Below are positions 55,672 through 64,000 of a DNA stretch of 64,000 nucleotides, one piece after another; the first letter of the stretch is position 1, and each line of letters begins with the position of its first letter. The notes beneath the pieces were generated by a model. It did not search any database and was not told the DNA's origin. It saw only the letters and a program-made list of their open reading frames with translations. The position numbers were made by a program, and so were the translations under genes. Source of the DNA: Fistulifera solaris (lineage: Eukaryota; Bacillariophyta; Bacillariophyceae; Naviculales; Stauroneidaceae); assembly GCA_030295235.1 (NCBI GenBank), contig AP026173.1, positions 434,001 to 498,000 on the forward strand, read 5' to 3'.

Positions 55672-58600
55672 ATGACACTCCGGATACAATGGATTTTATT
55701 AGCGTGGCTTGCAGTGTGGTTCCCGGGATGTGACAGCTCCGGCGACTGGACGTATTGCGACCGCGCCTTTTGGATCCGTCGCGATGACCACGGCGACGTG
55801 TACGTGTACGCGCATACGCTCGACAACGGCCTGCTCATTCCTCCGCAATTTTATCCTCCTCCGGAAGAAGTATTGACGCACGCACGGTTCTTTGAATTGC
55901 TAGGAAAAGTCACGCAATACAATTTCGAAAAGACCCTCGATCAACACACGTCCATTCGTCATGAGGTAGCGGAGCCCTTTGTGTATCCGGAATTTTTGGA
56001 GTTTTTGCGCATCAAAAAGTTTGAATGTGGGAGTCCGTGGACGCAAACGGAAGAAAGTCAAGTGACGCGCATGGTGCTGTCGCACTTTTACGCGGAAGTA
56101 GAAGGAATGAAAGGTTTGACCAATTGGGTAAATCCGTTGACATCGTTTTGCACATGGAAGGGCATTCACTGTGATAGTCAATGGAAATTTCAGGAACTCA
56201 AATTGACGCACCTGTCGCTAAAAGGGACTTTGCCGACGGAACTGGGATTGATCCCGTCTTTGCCGGTCCTGAATTTGTCGGGCAATCAATTGCATGGGAC
56301 TATTCCGGCGGCACTCCTTTCCAATATTCAACATTTAGACTTGTCCGGGAATCAGTTTACTAGTATAGCTTGGGAAAAGAGTCAAATCAATACACATGGT
56401 TCAAAGGAACCTGTCATTGAGTATCTGGACGTTTCCGTGAACCATTTGTCCGGGTCATTGCCGACTCGATGGAACTCGCAACTCGCGAATTTGCGCATTC
56501 TCGATGTCAGTCGGAATGCGTTCAACGGATCAATCACGTCCTTAGCCAATGGTGACTTGCCGTCACTGGAAATGCTCTTCTTGGGTGCTAACTTGTTTAC
56601 GGGCACTCTACCGACCTTCACCGGGTCTTCCTTGCGATTGCTAGATGTCGGTCTGAATTTGTTGACGGGGACGATTCCTGCACCCTTACCTACATCACTG
56701 GAAGCTGTGATTCTAGCCGACAATGACTTAGAGGGAGAAAAGACATTAGATTTGTTTTTACCGCTATCCAGGTTGGAAGTTTTGCAATTGCAAAATAATC
56801 ATTTGCGCGGTTCTATTCCCGCTTCAGCGCCGTGGTCCGAGCTCGGAACCTTGTCGTTTCGAAACAACGAATTCACGGGACCGATCCCTCCGCGCTTTTT
56901 ACAGACCGTTCAGCACACAATGCAGTCGTGAGTATTTCCTTGTTCAGTAGCTTTCTGTGGGCATGTTCGTTGCGATGATTCTGACACGGTTCGTCCTCTC
57001 GATACTATTGTGTTTAGTCTGGATGTAGCTTTCAATAGGTTGACTGGAATTCTTGCTCCTGACGTTGGGCTGCTGAAACGTATGCGGACCATAGATGCTG
57101 CTGTGAATCGACTGCGCGGAACGCTTCCCAATGAAATGTTGGGACTGGAACCGAACCTGCGATTGAATTTTTCGGACAACAATCTCATCGGAACAGTTCC
57201 GCACCTCTTTTGTGGCTACGGTACCGCGAATATGCTGTATCGAGAATTCGGGTGTGACGCTGTTTTGTGCCGGGCCGGCACGTTCAATCCGCATGGCCAT
57301 GCGACACTTCACTCAGCCTGTCGACCTTGTCCTGACGGCAATCCCATTATTGGGCGCACTAACTGTGAAAATGTTAAGTTTGTTCACGGGGACTTGAATG
57401 GCGACGGGATTCTTTCTGCCCGGGAAGTGCTTAGAATGGTGTACATTGACTTGATGGGTCGGTTTTGGGGGAAAAACTTTCAGCAGTGGGCCGATATGAG
57501 TATTCATGAGTGTAACTTGATGGGAATTACTTGTAATGACGACGGACAAATTACAAAAATCGATCTTTCAGCTGCTACGATTTGTTCCGACGGTGATGGA
57601 AGACCTGGGCCTGTTCACTACTGCAACGGGCTACCGGGTGAAATCGGTACATTGAGCCATCTGGAGGAATTCTCAGCAAAGTCTAGCCCCTTTCTCACGA
57701 GGGACACTTCCGCCGGAATTGGGGAATCTTGAGAAGCTGCAAATACTCGACCTAGCGGGGCCGAATGCTATTTCTGGTTTAATTCCTCCTGAACTAGGAA
57801 ACCTGACGATGTTGCACTCTTTGGATCTTTCGAACACGCGGTTGCGTGGAAGAATGCCCACAGAGTTATTTACAATTACGAGCCTAAAGAGGCTGCAACT
57901 AAACAACAACAAGCTGACGGGAACTATTCCTTCTTCGTTGGGAGACCTTTCAATCCTGCAGACGGTGCTGTTATCAAGGAATCGACTTAACGGCACTATA
58001 CCTTCCGAAATATCTGGCGCTACCAATCTAGAAAACTTTGAAGCGTATGCCAACTCGCTTAGCGGATCTATACCAACGGAGATTGGAATGTGCACGAAGC
58101 TGAAGCGTATCGGTGAGTTGACAAACTAAATGATCTGTATGGTTCATTTCACCTAAGCTTTCTCAATCCTTTACAGACCTCTTCAGCAACAAATTAGAGG
58201 GGACGATTTCCAGCGAGCTCGGCAATGCACCTTGGCTTCAAATCATACATTTGAAAAAGAATCAACTTACTGGAACGATCCCGTCTTCTCTTGGGAACCT
58301 CGAGTATCTCAGCTGGTTGGATGCGTCGGACAACATACTCATCGGCACAATCCATCCCTCGTTTGCGGAAATTAGGGTTCTCCGCGATCTTCGACTCGGC
58401 GGGAATCGAATCTATGACCCTATTCCTCCCGAGCTGTGCAGAAGCGCGATTTTGAATGGCGGTGCGGCGAAGCGGTTCGGTTGTGATGCCATACTCTGTC
58501 CACTCGGCACGTATGCCCACGATGGGCTCGCAACAAATGATATTGGTTGCAAGCCGTGTCCGGAAGGCAAGACCACCATGTACTTGGGATCGAATCGTTG

Positions 58601-58829
58601 CATACAATTGTCAGAAAAAGACATCTTGTCTATTTTCTTTGAAGTAATGAACGGGAACGAATGGCCGGATGAGGCGAAAAAGAACTGGGGGGATCATTCG
58701 GTGAATTTATGTGAATGGGGTGGTATCACCTGCGACGAAAATGGTGAGGTAAAAGTTTATCGTTCCCCACTCTTGGAGCGGTTCATGCATCGTGAGGCCG
58801 AGAATGCGATGGTTCTGTTCTATAGATAA
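55672..58829 (+). CDS. Secreted multi-module leucine-rich-repeat protein
   Basis: Three exons, 55672-56927, 57018-58112 and 58177-58829 (introns 90 and 64 nt), 1000 aa. A signal peptide (MTLRIQWILLAWLAVWFPGC) precedes a diatom-type cap with FCTWKGIHCD. LRRs of the plant extracellular type (LxxLxLSxNxLxGxIP) fill about 180-480. A Cys-rich module (FGCDAVLCRAGTFNP) and a second cap (CNLMGITCNDDG) start module 2; its LRRs lead to a second Cys-rich module (FGCDAILCPLGTYAH) and a third cap (LCEWGGITCDENG), which then ends within 30 residues. No transmembrane anchor is visible. One extra A near 57685 (AAA run) breaks the frame between EEFSA and SLAPFSRG. The sharp end after the third cap suggests a truncated gene or a missed 3' exon. 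Confidence 0.75.
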
Positions 58830-59077
58830 AATGTAAACGAAGGAGGAAATAAACGCGACATCGGATGATGAAGCTCGTTCACGACAAGCTAATTTCACTC
58901 CGAATGCTAAAACGCCTGAGCAAGCTTGGGGAAAAATATGACGAAGACTTCTAACTTCAATAACAATATCAGAGTAAAGTAACCTTTGATTGACACATTT
59001 CGTAAAACCCAACTTATTATCTTATATCTAGAGAATATCAAGAAAATAAGAGCACATCTCTTATTAATTTATAATGT

Positions 59078-59462
59078 CTAATGATCCGGTGCCCCTCCGT
59101 GCTTTTCATAATACTCATGAAGAGCTTTCTTTTGCACGTCTCGCTTGTGCGAAGTCACTTGGCCTGTGTTAAAAAAAAAGCACGTAGTAAGAAACAAAAC
59201 AGCGGGCATTCCGACTTCCCCATTCTTTTCAGCACTTACCCTTGTAAGCAATGTAACTCGTGGTGTACATGATGAAGGATACAGCCATCATCGTGTGCCA
59301 CAAAGGCTTGGGACTGCAAAGGAAACAACAGTTGTTAGCATCTTTAAAGTCTTTTGTTCGCTTTCAATACAGCGGTTGTACGCACCTGCCCTGGCGAATG
59401 AGCGGATGGTAATAGTTGTGCATGGCCGTTTTGATAGCCGAAAGATCAGGAAGACTCGCCAT
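59078..59462 (-). CDS. Small single-span protein, possible mitochondrial ATP synthase subunit f
   Basis: Three small exons, 59462-59386, 59313-59240 and 59163-59078 (introns 72 and 76 nt), giving 78 aa with all phases fitting. The product is MASLPDLSAIKTAMHNYYHP, then a membrane span WHTMMAVSFIMYTTSYIAYK, then a charged tail QKKALHEYYEKHGG. Order and size (YY near the start, one span, basic helical tail) are like ATP synthase subunit f of animals and fungi, but this is a weak, shape-based call. Each exon is under 90 bases, so no single open frame reveals the gene. Confidence 0.6.
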
Positions 59463-59844
59463 GATGATAATATAATTTATTCCAGGTACTTGCAGAAGCC
59501 AAAGGATAATAATACAATCCTGTGTTTGTTTTATTGTTGCGCAACAACCAACAACAACAACAAAACCGCGGGCAGCCGCAAAAATCGCTGACGAACCGAC
59601 GACATTTTGCCTACATTCTAACAGATAGTAATATTTGAAGACCCGGATATTTAATCGGTCATGATTTGTCCTGAGACAACATCATGACGTCATCTAACTC
59701 TGTTCGTCCGTCCATCGCACGGCACGATTGACATCATCCGCTGGCGTCGCACTATCTTTCGACTTATTTCGACATCAACAACAACTTTTTTCCGTCAAGC
59801 ACACAAAAGACGATGCTTGCGTCAATATAAGCTCAAAGAAAAGC
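59463..59844. other. Divergent promoter region
   Basis: About 380 bases. Contains an ACAACA run (CAACAACCAACAACAACAAC near 59543-59562). The frame of the right gene is open from 59728 but its signal peptide starts at 59845. Confidence 0.45.
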
Positions 59845-60918
59845 ATGATAGTTACAACCGCACTCCTATTAATCTTTATAGAACGCGCGAACGGCTTTGG
59901 GTTGAGCCGGTTGCCTCAGCGAGCTCATTGCTTGGGCTTCTCTTCGACCAGCATCGAACTTCCACCCACCCATCCGTCTCCTCCCCACACATTTGCAGGA
60001 TTGGTCGAACAAGCCATTCAAGAACGTTATCAAAATGTGGATCGAGTTTTAGAATCGTGGCGGTTGTTGGAACTGGGATACCAGCACAAAGTATTTGTTG
60101 GGGAAGATAAGACTAGCGAGGACAATCCCATGCTGTATCAGGAATGTCACTCGTACGTACCAGGCTTGACGATACAACCCTTCTGGAATGTTGATACAGT
60201 CTCGTGGGCACAGAAACTCGAAGCCAAGTATCCCATCATATTGAAAGAATTTCAGAAAGCGACAGCGAACCGAGAACAGCTGCAACAACAAGGCAACAAC
60301 ATTTGGACGGGGGCGTTGACGGAAGATGCCAGTAGCTACGGCGTGGGATGGAAAACTCTGGTTCTCATGGATCGGGGTGTTTGGGATCCTGTCAATGTCG
60401 AATTATTCCCGAAAACGGCGCAAGCTGTACGAGATGCGGGTGTTCCGGCGGTCGAAGTCTTTTTTGCCAGTATGGAGCCCCATTCGAGAATACAACCGCA
60501 TTCAGATTTTACCAACTTTGTGTTGACGAGTCATCTGGCGCTTGATATCCCTTATTCAGGGACAAATCAGTGTCGCTTGACAATTGCGGATCAGACGCGG
60601 GAATGGATCAATGGCGAAGTGATGCTTTTTGATACATCTTTGATGCACGATGCCGTCAACGACAGCGATCGAACACGGTATATTCTAATGTTTCGCGTGT
60701 GGCATCCTGATTTGACTGATTCTGAACGCCAGGCGTTGCAATTCATCTATGATTGTTTGAATGCACCCGAAATTGTGACGGGAGCGACAGCGGAAGAAAG
60801 GGAACGAACTGAGTTGGCAATGCTTGCCGCAAGAACGTTCCCCGCCAAGAAGAATGGATCCCAAGGGTTTGGAGTCCAAAGTACAACTAGCAAGTCTTCA
60901 AAGAAGAAAAGGAAATAA
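59845..60918 (+). CDS. Aspartyl/asparaginyl beta-hydroxylase-like 2-oxoglutarate dioxygenase, plastid-type presequence
   Basis: 357 aa, intact. The signal peptide (MIVTTALLLIFIERANGF) ends in ANGFGL, a good ASAF-type plastid site. The catalytic cupin has HSDF in PHSRIQPHSDFTNF (HxD iron ligands), SHLALDIPYSGTNQCRLTI, the distal His in FDTSLMHDAVNDSDRTRY, and the Arg of DRTRYILMF that holds 2-oxoglutarate. The family hydroxylates Asp/Asn or small molecules; the substrate here is unknown. The C-terminus is basic (KSSKKKRK). Its 3' end is only 25 bases from the convergent FAD synthetase gene. Confidence 0.8.
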   Translation: MIVTTALLLIFIERANGFGLSRLPQRAHCLGFSSTSIELPPTHPSPPHTFAGLVEQAIQERYQNVDRVLESWRLLELGYQHKVFVGEDKTSEDNPMLYQECHSYVPGLTIQPFWNVDTVSWAQKLEAKYPIILKEFQKATANREQLQQQGNNIWTGALTEDASSYGVGWKTLVLMDRGVWDPVNVELFPKTAQAVRDAGVPAVEVFFASMEPHSRIQPHSDFTNFVLTSHLALDIPYSGTNQCRLTIADQTREWINGEVMLFDTSLMHDAVNDSDRTRYILMFRVWHPDLTDSERQALQFIYDCLNAPEIVTGATAEERERTELAMLAARTFPAKKNGSQGFGVQSTTSKSSKKKRK

Positions 60919-60943
60919 GTACTGTGATTCATAACGAATTACT

Positions 60944-62962
60944 TTAGTCGAAAAGAAACTGATCTTCGTTTTCTACTCGAAGTATGCTTCCCTGAGGTAG
61001 TGTCTTTATTAGCTCATCTAATGCCACCTTGACGTTTCGATCCATCAGGTCCTTGCTTGAAAAACCCTCTCTCTTCGTTACAGTCGAGTTCCGCACTCCA
61101 TTCATGGCAGGCAGTAGACGGCCTTCTACAGTGATCACGGTCTTGACTTCGGGATGGCTCAAGTACGGGTAGCTCCCAATCGTTACGCTAGGATGATTTT
61201 CAACCACTTTGTTGAGGACAGAGACAATCAAGTTTTCGTCCACCGATAGGACAACTTTGTACGCTTCGCTGCGCTCAAGTTGACATGACAAGTATTCTGC
61301 CACGTTCTCGATTTTCTTCTCAAAAAATTCGGGGACACCAGGAAGAATAAATATATTTTGACATTGCAGAACAGGCCAATCTTTCGGATTTTCCGACAAA
61401 TATCGCAGTTTGGAAGTTCGAGGAAGTGTCGCCATTTTCACTTGTGCTTCTGTGAGTTCAGCGGAATGATCCGTGTTCATCTTTTCTCGCAACAAATCCA
61501 CCATTTCATCGTGGAGCTCCAGGTCACACTGTAATGCAGCGGCCACGCTTTTGATCGTTACATCGTCATGAGTAGGGCCAACTCCTCCTGAAGTAATAAT
61601 AATATCCACTTGTTGCTCAAGTCGCTGAATTTCGTGACAAATGTCTTCAAGATCATCCGAAACTACCACCACGCGTTTTAGATGAACATTGTGCTTCCGA
61701 AGCGCCTTGGCTGCCGCATGTGTGTTGGTGTCGGCTGTTCGACCCTTCAGAATCTCATCGCCGATCACCAGCATGCCTACAGTACGGGGTGAATCGTTGT
61801 CAGGTTGGTAGGAAACACAAGATTCGTCTTCTGCCTGCACTGGGACTGTAACACCGTTCTGCGTTGGCTTGACGATAGAGTAGGACGACAAATGAGCGCT
61901 CGAAGACTCTGGGGAAGACAAATCAGTCTGTTGCACGGTGCTATTGCTTGCTTTTGCCTTTTGTCTAGGTATTCTTCCTGCTCGCTCCTGATCGTAGTCT
62001 CGCAGCATATATGCCGGCCAGTATTCCGGAACATTGTTTTCGCCGTCTCCTTCGTGTATTCCAGCCACCGCTAACGCTGGGCACGGCAGCGTATCAAGCA
62101 CAGTCCCCAAGCTTGTGTAACCTTGATCGTACAACGAGCAATATGGCAGGTGAAAGAACCGTAGGAAGTGCCAAATGTGTCCGTAGGACCAGTCTAAAAT
62201 TGGATTGACGCGCATGAATGGAGGCATGTAGGAACTGCTCGGAGCGAAAATTCCCTGATCCCCAGCGTTCGGATCTGTCGTTCGAGTACCGAGCACAAAA
62301 GCCATGGGTGATGTTTGTGATGAGGAAACGTCCAAGCAATTGTTTGATACGAGCACATCCAATCCTTCCGCAAATTTAACTCCCCGTTGAAACGCAATCA
62401 TTTCAAGCTCATAATCCTCTACTGACTGCCGTACAAAGTCCAGAATTTCTGGAAACTCGTCGGGATTATCAAAATAGATAACGCGAGGCCGATAGCGTAG
62501 AACGTGTGGATTCTCAACATAGTAATGAGCCAGGGCGGCTCGTAATAAATGTAAGATCGCCACCGCATCTTTGCCGCCATTAAAGGAGCAAATCACAGAA
62601 GCCGCTCCGTACAAGCGCAGTGCTTGATGAAGCACTTTTAACGATGAATCAAAGTAGTCTTTGATATAGCTGTCATTGCATTGAGTAAGCTTTTGATAGA
62701 GCGTGTGCGCATCGAGGATCTGAGCTTCCGTCCAGAGTCCTCGGTGTTGCAAAGCAGCCGTAGGATTTTCTCGATCCAACGTTCGCCAAGAAGGTATCGT
62801 TTCCTGACAGCGAATAGTCGCCATAGTAGCAATATTTCCGACGTTTATAGCGTTTCTGAAACGATGGGGCGCGAGGAAAGCGTTCGATTGGAGGAGTAGA
62901 GATAATAAAAAAACGACCGAAAGCGCGTATCTTGTTGTAAGCATATTCGAGGACTTTCGCAT
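60944..62962 (-). CDS. FAD synthetase (FLAD1-like) with reversed domain order, plastid-targeted
   Basis: 672 aa, intact single exon. The presequence (MRKSSNMLTTRYALSVVFLL..) ends SNAFLAP, an excellent diatom plastid motif. Residues about 80-330 are a PAPS-reductase-type FMN adenylyltransferase: VICSFNGGKDAVAILHLLRA is the nucleotide loop, followed by VIYFDNPDEFPE and the family FxxGTRxxDP (VLGTRTTDPNAGDQG) and NPILDWSYGHIWHFLR. Residues about 385-600 are a MoCF/CinA-type domain: GMLVIGDEILKGRTADTNTH, ITSGGVGPTHDDVT and IFILPGVPEFF. Human FLAD1 has the MoCF domain first and the PAPS domain second; here the order is the reverse. The enzyme makes FAD from FMN; the MoCF part may hydrolyse FAD or be regulatory. 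Confidence 0.85.
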   Translation of the reverse strand: MRKSSNMLTTRYALSVVFLLSLLLQSNAFLAPHRFRNAINVGNIATMATIRCQETIPSWRTLDRENPTAALQHRGLWTEAQILDAHTLYQKLTQCNDSYIKDYFDSSLKVLHQALRLYGAASVICSFNGGKDAVAILHLLRAALAHYYVENPHVLRYRPRVIYFDNPDEFPEILDFVRQSVEDYELEMIAFQRGVKFAEGLDVLVSNNCLDVSSSQTSPMAFVLGTRTTDPNAGDQGIFAPSSSYMPPFMRVNPILDWSYGHIWHFLRFFHLPYCSLYDQGYTSLGTVLDTLPCPALAVAGIHEGDGENNVPEYWPAYMLRDYDQERAGRIPRQKAKASNSTVQQTDLSSPESSSAHLSSYSIVKPTQNGVTVPVQAEDESCVSYQPDNDSPRTVGMLVIGDEILKGRTADTNTHAAAKALRKHNVHLKRVVVVSDDLEDICHEIQRLEQQVDIIITSGGVGPTHDDVTIKSVAAALQCDLELHDEMVDLLREKMNTDHSAELTEAQVKMATLPRTSKLRYLSENPKDWPVLQCQNIFILPGVPEFFEKKIENVAEYLSCQLERSEAYKVVLSVDENLIVSVLNKVVENHPSVTIGSYPYLSHPEVKTVITVEGRLLPAMNGVRNSTVTKREGFSSKDLMDRNVKVALDELIKTLPQGSILRVENEDQFLFD

Positions 62963-63380
62963 CTAATTCCTCGTTCCTTGCTCCGCAAACAATCTCTGTT
63001 ATTGCCGTTGCTATCTCGTGATGAATTCAAATCGGCAATTCTTCTTTTGTCAACCAATGGCAATAGCAATAACGATCCGAGTCTCGCAAAGGTATATAAA
63101 GACAAAAGAATTTTTTGCCAGCTGCGTTACCGTCACAACTTTATTCACTCTAAGGTTTAGGGTTAATAATACTAGGGACTCAAAAAGTCGCGATGATGGT
63201 TGGCGCGATATGCTTATAACGATGCAGCGCAACTAATCGTAAGTTTCATTTCCAGTCCGTCTTTATGAAATCGATAAGCTACATCAATCTACTTATGAAG
63301 CGCAGCTTTAACTTTCGCTTCCTTCTGCATGGCAGTAACTGCTGCAAGCCAGTGCGGGGAATTGACACAAACAAACCGAC
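62963..63380. other. Gene-free stretch
   Basis: About 420 bases between the FAD synthetase gene and the relic. Short frames only; no content recognised. Confidence 0.45.
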
Positions 63381-63900
63381 TTTGATCTTCAACTGTTAAC
63401 GCACTGAATCGACCACCGGCCGTATTCTGATATCAACACATCAGTGATGTAACGATGTCCAAGATCGCCTTCGTTTGTGCACCAAAAGTCTCACTGTCAC
63501 CTTTTCTCTCAGTCATACATTCGATGACAGCCTCGCTATGATGTCCGGTGGCGCTGTAACGAAATCATTTTTCTCTTCGCTTTGAAAGTGAACATTCTTG
63601 TTGTGATCTCATATATGGTGGACTCCTTCACAATAATCGTTCACCGCGGACATTTTAAAGCAGGGCGGACACGCCGATTTCATCCAATTGTGAAACCGAA
63701 GGGTTGCTTCTTTGTACATGTTGTAGTAATCCGCCACTTTCGATTGTGGCAGAGTTATTAGATTTCACGTTCTTGCCGTGATATGTGCCCGGAGTGAACT
63801 GCTTCAGAGACGGCGGCTGCCCGCTCTGAAGCACAGCCGGCGAAGCTGACTTTATGCCGGCCTTGCCCCTTTTCTTGTTGATAAGGATTTTACTTGTGCG
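63381..63900 (-). pseudogene. Relic of a DUF6604-like gene
   Basis: Reading the minus strand gives MYKEATLRFHNWM, MSAVNDYCEGVHHI and LREKVTV, matching KEATLKFHNWM, MTSVNDYRNGVQLI and LREKVTA of the gene at 50548-53399. The similar DNA corresponds to about 52829-52870 and 52955-53390 of that gene, so about 85-100 bases are missing in between, and stops interrupt the frame. No ATG is found at the expected start. Same orientation as the intact gene and as the left-edge relic. It is a decayed host-gene copy. Confidence 0.75.
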
Positions 63901-64000
63901 GATTCGCAGGATCCAGTTTTTTTATTTCAAACAAAGTTGATGTTGTTGTGGGTGGCGGTGTTTTTGTTTCGTTATTTCTTGCGCGCGTCGTTCACAATCT

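Noticed and set aside
1-64000. Transposons, LTR-type or virus-derived elements, CRISPR arrays, rRNA or tRNA genes
   Set aside because: I saw no reverse transcriptase, integrase, transposase or capsid motif, no long terminal or inverted repeats, no regular spacer array and no foldable RNA gene.

Overview
This is nuclear DNA of a photosynthetic eukaryote, almost certainly a pennate diatom of the Phaeodactylum type. The evidence is gene density (about one gene per 1.7 kb on both strands), short GT-AG introns (mostly 60-130 nt), N-terminal signal peptides ending in diatom plastid-import motifs of the ASAF type (for example SNAFLAP in the FAD synthetase, ANGFGL, GATAFTP, SCSAFQ, YGFSN), and the protein set (cobalamin-dependent methionine synthase, gamma-tocopherol methyltransferase, diatom-type LRR proteins). 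There is no operon, CRISPR array, rRNA or tRNA that I can see, and no convincing transposon or virus-derived element.

Layout. 0-5 kb: a relic of a DUF6604-like gene at the left edge, a SETD3/LSMT-type SET methyltransferase, and a small plastid-type protein with a duplicated motif. 5-13 kb: TAZ zinc-finger protein, RNA polymerase III subunit RPC34 divergent from an M1 aminopeptidase N, a possible Med11-like protein, and a NPPF-type methyltransferase. 13-20 kb: tandem TMEM184/DUF300 membrane proteins and a three-KH RNA-binding protein. 21-30 kb: a UBE2S-type E2 enzyme, then the most striking locus, a methionine synthase (METH) whose homocysteine- and folate-binding half is duplicated in frame. 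30-38 kb: a tiny Cys-rich secreted peptide, two divergent four-TM-type genes, OLA1 GTPase, COX16, and a long repeat/coiled-coil secretory protein. 39-50 kb: a diatom-type orphan, gamma-TMT, a class II glutamine amidotransferase divergent from a JMJD6-like dioxygenase, a small plastid protein, a class V aminotransferase, an EF-hand protein, a plastid membrane protein and an Atg14/UVRAG-like protein. 50-64 kb: an intact DUF6604-like gene, an RluA-type pseudouridine synthase with a zinc finger, a multi-module LRR protein, a small ATP-synthase-f-like protein, an Asp/Asn hydroxylase-like protein, a FAD synthetase with unusual domain order, and a second DUF6604-like relic.

Functional links are mostly housekeeping (transcription, splicing/RNA binding, translation-associated GTPase, mitochondrial assembly, one-carbon, flavin and tocopherol metabolism); neighbours do not form an evident pathway. 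Several divergent pairs share short intergenic promoters.

A caution that affects many entries: about 25 clean single-base frame breaks occur in 19 otherwise well conserved genes, nearly all in short homopolymer runs. This looks like residual base-calling error in the assembly, so most broken frames should be read as single functional genes. Protein lengths quoted allow for these breaks. All family calls are made by eye from motifs; no search was run.
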